A model generated the notes under the pieces. The model was given only the letters and a program-made list of their open reading frames with translations, was not told the origin of the DNA and did not search any database. A DNA stretch of 64,000 nucleotides, from NCBI GenBank assembly GCA_009363875.1, contig CM018688.1, forward strand, positions 61,481,001 to 61,545,000, read 5' to 3'. The translations under genes were made by a program, and so were the position numbers. This document shows positions 55,401-64,000 of this stretch, in pieces. The stretch comes from Mikania micrantha. Its lineage: Eukaryota; Streptophyta; Magnoliopsida; Asterales; Asteraceae. The stretch's first letter is position 1; every line of letters begins with the position of its first letter.

Positions 55401-58400
55401 GCCCGCCTTCTGCTATTCTCATTGATTAATGCTAAAGTGTCCATTATGTGGATTTTTAGGCTACATTTAAGAGGATAAATCATTTCTCAAAACTTAATGA
55501 TAGGAAGATTGTTTCCGTCCATTATTTTAAAAGATGTTATAATCAAATTTAATCTATTGCTAACTGAAGACTAATTCATTCCTAGTTGAGTACTAAATTA
55601 GTAATTGTTTGTTTTCATTTACCAAATGATGAGATCATCATTATTCTGCTTAATCATATATAAATGTTGATAATGATTTCAGATTGGTTTTGTGACTTTC
55701 TTCCTTAGCTCGGTGCTTGATAACCTCACATCTACAATTGTTATGGTTTCCTTATTGAGAAAATTGGTACCTCCATCAGAATACCGAAAGTATGTAAGCT
55801 CAATGATTTATTTTTTGGTTTTATTTAATACCCAGTAAAAATTTCACTTAGAGTAGGGTCTGGGGGGAAGGATAGAGACAAACCTTACCCCTATCCCAGT
55901 TGGGATAGAGAGGCTGCTCTGAAATAGTCCCCGGCTCAAAGTTATCGTTTGAGGTTAATAATCCCAATGCTTTTAACGATTATTTTCACAAAATAAGTAA
56001 AATAACGTTAAAATTAGTGCAATTTTACTTTTGTCCCTTGAGGGACCACACATACGTTATTGTTTGTAAGCATGAAATGTTTATTTTGATAAAAAACCAT
56101 GTATATATCTTTCTCTTACCTACTTTTTGTAAGAAAATCATATGGACTTTTGCTGAATTGACACAATGTCCTTACCTTTTTCTTATTGCTTGACTAATTC
56201 CTTTAACTTTCAAAGCATAACTAAAAGAAAAAAATTCAGTGAAACAAGCAGTTAGAAGCAAGTGATTTTGTGTTTTACTTACTATGGAATGGTGAATATG
56301 ATTATTTTAGTGTTTTGTTAGGGTAAATATAATATTATGAATTTTAAAAAGTATTTTCGCAATGCTTCCACTTGTAATCTGATAAGTGCAGTGTTTTAAC
56401 AGGTTACTCGGTGCCGTAGTTGTAATTGCAGCTAATGCAGGTGGAGCATGGACTCCTATTGGCGATGTAACAACTACTATGCTTTGGATACATGGTCAAA
56501 TATCCACGTTGCCAACAATGACGGTGACGCCTTTTGTTATACCTGGTTTTTTAGAACATATATTAATTAGTTAATTAATTTACTGTCATACAGATGCAAC
56601 TAATCTTGTTGCTATTTCTGTTATTACAGGGCCTATTTGTGCCTAGTGTAGTTTCTCTTGCAGTGCCTTTGGCCCTCATGTCCTTTTCAAGGTACTTGCC
56701 ATTTTGGTAAAAAAGAAATAGTATTTTGTTTGATAATTGATTTCTAAAAGTAGTAGATTCTCTGTTCCTTGAAACTTGCAATGTATGCGTTGTTGGGATG
56801 TCCTTTTAGAACTGCAATATTTCCTTTTTTGGAAGGATTTAAAAATAATAATTACCTCCTTGTTCATTACCGTCATTGATTCAGTATCATTTCTTTAGGT
56901 TCACTAGATTCCTTGATTTGGTATTTTAAATATTTTACAAATGTTCATACCTTAACTTTCATGGAATTCAAACATTGTTCTAACGATATCTAAACACGAA
57001 ATTTACAAAATGAGTTATTTTTTTAAAAAATAATACAAAAAAAATTGGTAAGTGCAAAAAAAACCGTGCTACTTTGTACAGTTTAATATTGCAATTTTCA
57101 TGGACAAAAAAAAACTTATGACTGAAGGAAAATGATAAATGAAATCGAACAGGATAAAGCATTGGATTTATTAAAGTATTCATGGGAAAAAGAAAGTACA
57201 ACAATTGGAAGATGGAAAAAGAAATCGTAAAGGATAATGCATTGGATATGTTATAACTTGTACAACATGTTAATCGACCAATTTTTTCATGTTTTTCCCT
57301 CATTCAGTGAAGTTAATGGCAAGGGACAGAACACAGATGATGTTTTGGCTTCTGAACAGATGGCGCCACGTGGACAACTTGTTTTTGCAGTGGGAATTGG
57401 GGCATTAGTGTTTGTTCCAATTTTCAAATCTTTAACAGGCTTGCCTCCTTATTTGGGTATTCTGTTTGGGCTTGGAGTTCTTTGGATATTAACTGATGCT
57501 ATCCACTACGGGGAATCAGAAAGACAACGGTTAAAAGTACCTCAGGCTTTATCGCGTATTGATACTCAAGGAGCTCTTTTCTTCCTTGGAATTCTTTTAT
57601 CTGTCAGTAGGTATGCGGTATGCCTTCAGATCACTTTTCTATAGAGTTGATAAATGAGATGATTCTGGAATAGTTTTCCCTAAGAGGTCAAATGAGTAAA
57701 ATTTGGGTAAAATATAAAAGATCAGGTTTCTTTAACGGGTCAAATGAGTTAAACTAAAACATTTCAGACTTTTTTTCAAAAGAGTCAAATGGGTACTATA
57801 TAGAAAATTAGCTAAACTTGAAACGGGTCAAGCCAAACTTCAGTAGGTATTCTCTAAGATCACTTCTTCGTAGAAGTGGTAAATTGGTTGATTTGGAATA
57901 TTTTCTAGCAGCAGGCCAAATGTGTAAAATAAAATAAAAAGTTCATTTTTGTTTCTGAACAAATTTAGCTTAAAATGGAAACGGCTTAAAATCTTAAATG
58001 GGTGTAACTGCTCAAGTGTCATCTTTTAATGCATGCAATCTACTAAAGCACCTTATTCAAAAAGTTAGTTTTTTTTTTTTTCTTGATCATGTATTTTGTT
58101 TGTTGTCATACATACTAATTGTTTTCCAATCTGTGTAAAGATAAGAGAGACGAAAGACCTGGTTTGATTCATACCAAAAATTACCAGTTTTAATTCGTTA
58201 TTTTCTTCTCTTTTTTAGAAAAAAAGTGTCAAAACTTCTAATGTTAAGAGAAAAGATGGGAAATTATGAAATTATATAACCGTCCATCTTTTATAGGGGA
58301 CAGTTATTTTGGAATAATTAAAACAGAAATGTGGACAATAGTTATCTGACTTTTGATTTAATTTTCATGGAATTTTGAAACTTGAAGCTTGGAGGCAGCA

Positions 58401-58851
58401 GGGCTTCTTAGAGAAATAGCAAATTACCTTGATGCCCATATTCCGAGTAGTGAATTGATTGCAAGTGCAATAGGGGTGGTTTCAGCAATCATAGATAATG
58501 TTCCACTGGTGGCTGCAGCCATGGGGATGTATGACCTAACATCTTACCCCCAAGACTCCCAATTTTGGCAGTTGATTGCATTTTGCGCCGGCACCGGTGG
58601 CTCCATGCTTGTGATTGGATCTGCTGCTGGCGTTGCGTTAATGGGAATGGAAAAAGTCGACTTTTTTTGGTACCTAAGAAAGGTAACCTTCTTTTTTGTT
58701 TCTTTGCGTTGATCAGGAGAAAAAAGAAAGGAAATTGAAGGAAAAAAATAAAAAGAATGGAAAAAATAACTGGTCGATTCAATTTTGGACCAAAAGTGTA
58801 ACACTCAACCAACATTGAGAGCTTTGGATAAAAATAAAAAATAAAAATTAA

Positions 58852-58882
<31 letters not shown>

Positions 58883-59497
58883 CTATATAATACATATTAG
58901 AAGGACAAAATAGTAATTTAACTAAATCTCTTAAAATTAAGAGTTTTACAACTCTTAAATCACATTGTACAATTTTTAAATCTAACATAAATGTTTTGTT
59001 TCTCTTTTCACTTTGTCCCACATTGATAGTCTTTAAGATTTTAAGTGAGATTGAATGATTATAAAAGAAAAAACTCATGAAAACAATTGAATCTATTCTT
59101 GGCATTTTTGAGCCATTTGACTTTTTATTTTTGGAGTAAAAGTCATTTTTCGTTTAAAAAAAAGTTTTTGTTATGGTTATCGTTCAAAACCAAACCTGAC
59201 AAATCTTTAAAATCACCCAGCTTATATGTTACATTTCCCGCTGCATCGCGCGGGTACCATGCTAGTATATATATATATATATATAGGGAGGCATTCCATT
59301 AAGAACCACTTTTATGTTAAGAACTTGAGAACTGCATAATACACTTGTACATTATGCTTTAAGTTTTGTACATAAAGTGGTTTTTTAACTGCTCCACATT
59401 TTTCTCTTTAATTAAAAATATTTTAATGCATAATGTACAAGTGTATTATGCAGTTCCTTTGGTTCCTTCATATTTAATGGTTCTTAGTGGAATAAGT

Positions 59498-59533
<36 letters not shown>

Positions 59534-60244
59534 AGAGGATCAAATGTTAACCCTTTCTTATTGCATTAACCGAATAACTACATCTTATTACTTTGGGGCC
59601 CGCACCAAAGTAAATCTAAAGGTTGTGGTTTTTTCTTATTTTTAATTAATGTAGGGCCCACTTACATTAATAAAAAAACAAGAAAACCACAACCTTTAGA
59701 TTTACTTTAATGTGGACCCTAATGTAATAAGATATAGTTATTCGGTTATCGCAATAAGAAAGGGTTAACATTCGAACTATCCCCTATATATATATATTAT
59801 ATGGTTCTAGTGAAGTCAACTGTCTTGAGAGAAGATCTAAGCCATTTAAAATAGCTGAGAATAAATCTCAACCGTGTAAATTCACTTTAAGAGGTAGTTA
59901 TGAAAACAGTTTATCCCCACTTCTTTCACTATCTCATTTATGCTAGTTAAACAATTATTATTTTTTGTAGAATGAATTTTACTAAATTGATTCGATTATA
60001 CCATTGTACTCGACCACCGAAAGGGTATAAAACTAGTTAGAAGGGTCAACCTGTAGTAAAAAACTTTTAAAGTAATGGTATATAAATTGATATAACGCAA
60101 GTTTTTTATTTTTTATATTTTCAGGCAAGTGGTTTTGCTTTTGCCGGTTATGCGGCGGGGATTGCAGCGTATTTAGCATCTCAAAACCTACATTTGTCTC
60201 CTACAGCCATAACTGCTAATATTCCATTCATCTCGGGTTCATAA
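52404..60244 (+). CDS. NHD1: Plastid-targeted Na+/H+ antiporter, NhaD type (ten exons, 577 aa)
   Basis: This is an intact gene. Exons are 52404-52649, 52868-53041, 53142-53270, 54487-54663, 55683-55789, 56403-56523, 56630-56691, 57308-57610, 58388-58682 and 60125-60244. They total 1,734 nt with every junction GT-AG and in phase. The 577-aa length matches Arabidopsis NHD1 (about 576). Residues 1-52 are Ser/Pro/Arg-rich with no acidic residue and look like a chloroplast transit peptide, with VRAE as a plausible cleavage context. The rest is hydrophobic ArsB/NhaD permease. The paired helix-break motifs VLDNLTS (exon 5) and IIDNVPLVAA (exon 9) are kept, as is NAGGAWTPIGDVTTTMLW (exon 6). From family knowledge, NHD1 exchanges Na+ for H+ at the chloroplast envelope, protects the stroma from sodium and supplies the gradient for BASS2-type pyruvate import. 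Introns 3, 4, 5 and 9 carry repeats. Confidence 0.95.
53935..54063 (+). mobile_element. SINE-like repeat in NHD1 intron 3
   Basis: CCGGGTTCTCTTGAAAAGCA, then CCTACCCCTCCCCCAGACCC, then ACTGGGTATG with a TTTG-rich tail, is the pattern of the widespread plant Au-type SINE 3' region. Two related copies lie on the other strand in introns 4 and 5. Confidence 0.6.
54862..54960 (-). mobile_element. SINE-like repeat in NHD1 intron 4, minus strand
   Basis: On the plus strand GAGTAGGTCTAGGGGAAGG, then AGGGTAAACCATACCTCT and CCAGAGAGGCCCC form the reverse of the SINE-like unit in intron 3, with decay. Confidence 0.5.
55847..55950 (-). mobile_element. SINE-like repeat in NHD1 intron 5, minus strand
   Basis: GAGTAGGGTCTGGGGGGAAG, then ACAAACCTTACCCCTATCCC, then GATAGAGAGGCTGCTCTG is a clearer reverse-orientation copy of the same SINE-like unit. 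Confidence 0.6.
58876..59265 (+). mobile_element. Helitron-like element in NHD1 intron 9
   Basis: It starts near ACTACTATATAATACATATT. Its 3' end has the hairpin CCCGC-TGCATC-GCGGG-type stem (59238-59253) and ends CTAG at 59262-59265 before T, a canonical Helitron terminus. No coding sequence. Confidence 0.65.
59286..59500. mobile_element. Foldback MITE in NHD1 intron 9
   Basis: This 215-bp element has ends GGGAGGCATTCCATTAAGAACC and GGTTCTTAGTGGAATAAGTCCC. Inner arms GAACTGCATAATACACTTGT and ACAAGTGTATTATGCAGTTC pair perfectly. It is bounded by TA runs on both sides. Confidence 0.82.
59531..59785. mobile_element. Second foldback MITE in NHD1 intron 9
   Basis: This 255-bp element runs from GGGAGAGGATCAAATGTTAA to TTAACATTCGAACTATCCCC. 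The arms pair through most of their length, for example AAATCTAAAGGTTGTGGTTT with its complement. It is bounded by TA runs and related in its ends to the MITE at 48107. Confidence 0.85.
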
Positions 60245-60737
60245 TCACACTTGGGGTTTTTTAATAATATTGGCCCAATTGTATAAAGTTTTGTTGAATG
60301 TGTATCAGAATATTCATGTTTTTTTATCAAGTATTGGGTAAATCACAATTGACACTAGTTTATGTAAAAACCTTTTTTTATTCATAATTTAAGTTTAATT
60401 AAAACTCACATCACATGTATGCTTAAAATTTGTTATCTTTTAAAAATTCGTTCATAAGCAAAGCAATGTTTTCATCTACATATGATCATTTACAAAGTAC
60501 TATACAAAATGTTCTTTCTTTTACTTTTTTTTTTGTTTTAAGTTTTATTGGATGGGAGTAGATATGAGCAAATGAAAATCTCTTAAATCACCTCATATAA
60601 AATGTATATATTTTTTTTTCTTTCTGAGTTATGACACATTATCAAAGAAACCTTGGTTTATTTCAGATGACTTGCATCCTTTTATTTTAAGCTTAAATTC
60701 AAATTTTAATGGATATCAAATTATCCCAGCAAAGGAT
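60245..60737 (+). other. NHD1 3' flank
   Basis: AT-rich sequence after the stop codon. It must hold the 3' untranslated region, but I cannot fix the poly(A) site. I see no other gene. Confidence 0.5.
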
Positions 60738-60739
60738 GA

Positions 60740-60740
<1 letters not shown>

Positions 60741-60830
<90 letters not shown>
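60741..60830. repeat. (TA)n microsatellite, about 45 units
   Basis: An uninterrupted TA run that directly abuts the left end of the 60831 element. Frames reading IYIYIY through it are artefacts. Confidence 0.95.
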
Positions 60831-60833
<3 letters not shown>

Positions 60834-62148
60834 GAGGGATATTCTACAAAGGGACAAAAACTTAAAAAGTGTAGGAAGCCATCAAATGTTGACACGTGGA
60901 TAAGGAGGCAAAGGGTAAACATGTCAAAACAAAAAATGAACCTACACATGCAAGTCACATGCAAGTTTCTCTCATTTTTTTTAAACGTTCATAAATTCTG
61001 TATACGTTAATATTTTCTAAAAAAAATTACACCATAAAATTAAGCGTTTTTTTATCTTTCTAATGAGTATAATATTAATATATTTAAAAAAAAATTAAAA
61101 TAGCGTCTTAAGTTTTATGGCGTTTTTTTTTTCTAATATTATTCAAACTAGACTTTTATGGTGTTTTTTTAAGACGCATCTGTACGTTTCTTGGTGTTCA
61201 CGTTTTATGGTGTTTTTCGAGATATATTATGGTGTTAATATTTTATGGTGTTTATGGTGTTCGAGTATTAATGAAACTAAAACAGGGCATTTTATGGTGA
61301 TTTTAAAAAACGAAAAACACCGTAAACACTTAAAGTGTGCATATTGTGTTTTTAACTTAGTTTTATGGTGTTTTTTCGAGATGTTTTATTGTGTTTATAG
61401 TGTTCACGTTTTATAGTGTTTTTTCAAGTTATTTTATTGTGTTTATGGTGTTAACATTTTATTGTGTTTTTGGTGTTCGAATATTTTTGAAACTGACCTG
61501 GGCAGTTTATGGAGTTTGTGAAAACGAAAAACACCATAAACACTTAAGTTTGTAAATGGTGTTTCCGAACTATGCAATTTCATATATGAACACTAAAAAC
61601 ACCATAATATTTTACCCTTTTTGTTTATTTAGAGGAAAAAAACACCACAAAATGTTCAGTTTTATGAACTTTCGAAAAAACAATACGAAATGATTAGTTT
61701 CATGAACATCCGGAAAACATAAAAAAAGTCACCATAAACGATTGTTATCCTTTTTGTTTATTCAGTAAAAACACCATAAAATGTTCAGTTTCATGTATTT
61801 ATGAAAAAACACCATAAAACGCAGGATTCATATACACCAATTTAGGTCCTTTTTTTTAAATAACAATATTATACTCGTTAGAAAGATAAAAAAATGCTGG
61901 ATTTTATGGTGTAATTTTTTTTAAAAAATAATGATGTAAAAAAAGTTATGAACGTTTAAAAAAAGTAGGGGGAAGTTGTTAAAAAGTCAACAATGGATAC
62001 AATACCCATTATACCCCTCCAACCACTTAAATTCCCCCTTAATTCTCTCAAATGAGGTGGCATCCTTACAACCATTCATCTTAAAAATCAATGGGTAAGA
62101 TTTCTTCATACACTTTTTAAGGTTTTGGCCCTTTTTAGCCTAACCTTA

Positions 62149-62151
<3 letters not shown>
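60831..62151. mobile_element. TIR element (1.3 kb) packed with TTATGGTGTTTT motifs
   Basis: The left end (AAAGGGACAAAAACTTAAAA) and the complement of the right end (AAAGGGCCAAAACCTTAAAA) are imperfect terminal inverted repeats of roughly 100 bp. TTTTATGGTGTTTTT-like motifs recur about a dozen times in one orientation (61115-61480). They recur in the opposite orientation, AAAAACACCATAAA, from about 61310 and mainly 61540-61830, so the whole is a loose foldback. TA runs flank both ends. No coding frame is credible. Confidence 0.72.
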
Positions 62152-62183
<32 letters not shown>

Positions 62184-62191
62184 AACCTCTA

Positions 62192-62232
<41 letters not shown>
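62152..62232. repeat. TA microsatellites with a MITE-end scrap
   Basis: Two TA runs separated by TTTGAACCTCTACC, which matches the right end of the MITE at 48107-48508. 62233-62515 is AT-rich with no feature. Confidence 0.7.
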
Positions 62233-62242
<10 letters not shown>

Positions 62243-62515
62243 TTTTAATTTTAACTATCTTGTTTAAGTGTATTGTCAATTAACAAATAAATCTTCTTCC
62301 GTTTCTTTTGATCTTTTTTTTCTTTTCAAAAAATATTCTTAATGTTTATTTTTCTCTTAAAAAAATTATATTTCTTCTATATTTTACTTGTAGGCTACAA
62401 AATAATATAGTTGTATTACACTATCAGCTAATATAGAATTTAAATTTCTTGTAGCATTTAAATAATATTTAAATCAAAATAGCATGTATATTTAAAAGGA
62501 ACTGAGGAATAGTAA

Positions 62516-62769
62516 ATGGCGAAATTGGTAGACGCTACAGACTTAATTGGATTGAGCCTTGACATGGAAACTTACTAAGTGATAACTTTCAAATTCAGAG
62601 AAACCCTGGAATTAATAAAAATGGGCAATCCTGAGCCAAATCACGTTTTCCGAAAACAAACAAAGGTTCAGAAAGCGAAAATAAAAAAGGATAGGTGCAG
62701 AGACTCGATGGAAGCAGTTCTAACGAATGAAGTTGATTGTCTTACATTGGTAGAGGAATCCTTCTATCG
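62516..62769 (+). pseudogene. Nuclear plastid DNA: trnL-UAA 5' exon and part of its group I intron
   Basis: ATGGCGAAATTGGTAGACGC, ending ACTTAA (62516-62546), is the 5' exon of plastid tRNA-Leu(UAA) without its first few bases. TTGGATTGAGCCTTG follows and begins the plastid group I intron. It continues with GAAACTTACTAAGTGATAAC, GGGCAATCCTGAGCCAAATC and GGATAGGTGCAGAGACTC (intron core elements), and ends in TAGAGGAATCCTTCTATCG. The 3' exon is missing, so no tRNA can be made. A few differences from the usual plastid sequence (GACATGG for GGTATGG) point to nuclear decay. Confidence 0.93.
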
Positions 62770-63200
62770 TTTTGGCCACATAAATTTTCTGAGTTACTTT
62801 TTAAATTTTTTAGTTATAACCACAAATGTTTGAACACTCCAATTTTGGACACATTTTATGTTTTTCCATTTTTTTCACAAAGTTTGGGTATTCTAATTTT
62901 AGACACAAATTTCTTGTAACTTTTTTACGTTGTTTGTTTCATTTTGTCACAAAAATTTGATCATTCTATCTTTTAAAACAATTTTCTATTTGTTTTTTTT
63001 TAATATATTAGTTTCAGGTTTTACACTTGTTAGCATTATGTTTAATTGTATTTGTGTTTGTATTATGACTTTTCGATGCTTAATTTTACATCCTCATGCA
63101 ATTGTAGTTTTACAATAGATTGACGGTCACTTTTGCAACCAAATATAACTTTTTAGACAAATATAACTTCTATAGTCGAGTAACACTAACTTTTACAATA
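62770..63200. other. AT-rich spacer
   Basis: I see no gene. Short open frames are T-rich and without domains. Confidence 0.5.
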
Positions 63201-63515
63201 AAGTACACTTTAGGATTTTTACAGTAGACTGACAACCATTGCGGCGTTTTTTTTTTGTGTTTTTATATTCAGGATCATGCCGATGAAGATGGCACGAGAT
63301 CGAAGCTACGCCCAACTCACTTTTTATGTGTGTGTATTACCTTTGTTTTGGGTATGTTAAGAACAATGATATTGTTGTGACTTGGGTTTGCAATCAAGTT
63401 TCTTCACACATTAGGATTTTACATTGGAATGACGGCCTTTGCGGCGTATTTTCGTGTCCAGAGTTTTCATATTGTAATGGAATTCACAACGAAACACAAA
63501 CCGGGTAAAATCTAG
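63201..63515 (+). mobile_element. Degraded Helitron-like 3' region
   Basis: The region ends ACCGGGTAAAATCTAG (to 63515) before T, the CTRR-type Helitron terminus with a weak GC stem. TTGCGGCGT occurs twice (63239 and 63441) and may be remnants of older, nested Helitron ends. The 5' end is not identified. Confidence 0.42.
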
Positions 63516-63548
63516 TTAATAATAATGTTTGCAAATCTTAGTTCAACT

Positions 63549-63743
63549 TAGAGCCAGTTTGATATGCAATTAATGTTCATTAAGCCTCTTAATAAATATT
63601 TTCCTCTTAATGGTTAAGAGGTAATCTTAAGTCAAATAGTTAAAGAGGCTATCTTTTAATGTTATCTCTTAACCATTAAAAGACTATGAACCTTTAAAAG
63701 GTAGCCTCTTAATGACCATTACTAGGCTACCAAACAACACTTT
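63549..63743. mobile_element. Foldback hAT-like MITE
   Basis: The left end AGAGCCAGTTTGATATGC and the complement of the right end, AGTGTTGTTTGGTAGCC, are imperfect inverted repeats. The interior repeats CCTCTTAATG / CATTAAGAGG several times in both orientations. The ends resemble hAT-type MITEs, but I could not confirm an 8-bp target duplication. 63744-64000 shows nothing recognisable. Confidence 0.5.
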
Positions 63744-64000
63744 AGTTTGGTCCATCTAAGTAGTAGCAAACAGTAGTATGGACTTAGATGACCGGTCCGC
63801 TTATCATAACCATGATAATAAAGAGCTAAACTCAAATATACAAAAAAAATAATAATAAATAAATAATCACGAGTACTTTGATTAACACAAAGGGAAAATA
63901 GAAGTCAAATTTGTAAACGAGAACTCTACTAAGCCCTCAATGATAAAAGTTTAAACTCCATTGGAGCCCAAGCCTAAATTTACATTGGATGTGACAATTC

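Noticed and set aside
60672..61010. Open frames reading IYIYIY
   Set aside because: They come from the TA microsatellite and have no other coding signal.
62516..62769. Functional tRNA-Leu gene
   Set aside because: Only the 5' exon and part of the group I intron are present and the 3' exon is missing. It is a plastid-derived fragment.
63280..63508. Possible gene fragment reading MPMKMARDRSYAQ
   Set aside because: It is short, with no family match I recognise, and lies just inside a Helitron-like 3' end. A captured exon is possible but unsupported.

Overview
This is eukaryotic nuclear DNA from a flowering plant. It is AT-rich, has spliced genes and is dominated by nested LTR retrotransposons. 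The repeat repertoire (Tekay chromoviruses with iMet primer sites, an Athila with an Asp primer site, many MITEs and Helitrons) and the protein similarity suggest a eudicot, probably Asteraceae. The family is an inference I could not test. I recognise only one ordinary host gene.

Left part (1-16.6 kb). A decayed CACTA (En/Spm) TNP2 transposase lies on the minus strand. A solo LTR of about 2.1 kb interrupts it (813-14011, target duplication AAAGA). That solo LTR is itself interrupted by a complete 11,055-bp Ty3/Gypsy Tekay-like element, here Tek-1 (1914-12968, target duplication TAATC). Tek-1 has almost identical 2,872-bp LTRs and an intact gag but a ruined pol, so it looks non-autonomous. Right of the CACTA remnant are a short tandem duplication, a foldback MITE and a low-complexity ATAAACCGA tract.

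Middle part (16.6-44.7 kb). A tandem of a second Tekay family, Tek-2, is arranged LTR - internal - LTR - truncated internal. Each internal region carries an accessory coiled-coil/acidic ORF upstream of gag. A 79-nt GT-AG intron with a perfect TACTAAC branch site lies in gag, followed by a shared in-frame TGA and then a long open gag-pol frame ending in a chromodomain-like segment. The second copy breaks off in RNase H at a microhomology junction with an Athila-type element. The Athila sequence forms a large inverted duplication, with arms of about 3 kb and a 2.3-kb spacer. The minus-strand arm continues through a full LTR into an Athila 3' ORF.

Right part (44.7-64 kb). A degraded LTR with a 36-bp minisatellite is followed by a dense cluster of foldback elements, MITEs and Helitron-like elements. 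Next is the intact ten-exon gene NHD1 (52404-60244, 577 aa), a plastid-targeted NhaD-type Na+/H+ antiporter. Its introns hold SINE-like, Helitron-like and MITE insertions. Downstream are a long TA tract, a 1.3-kb terminal-inverted-repeat element, a plastid trnL-UAA fragment (nuclear plastid DNA) and more Helitron/MITE debris.

The most unusual signals are in the two Tekay families. Both LTR families carry a promoter-proximal array of short perfect hairpins with different arms around an invariant CG-RTA-CG core. Tek-2 also combines an accessory ORF, leader splice signals, a gag intron and a leaky-context stop, which together could form a post-transcriptional control system.
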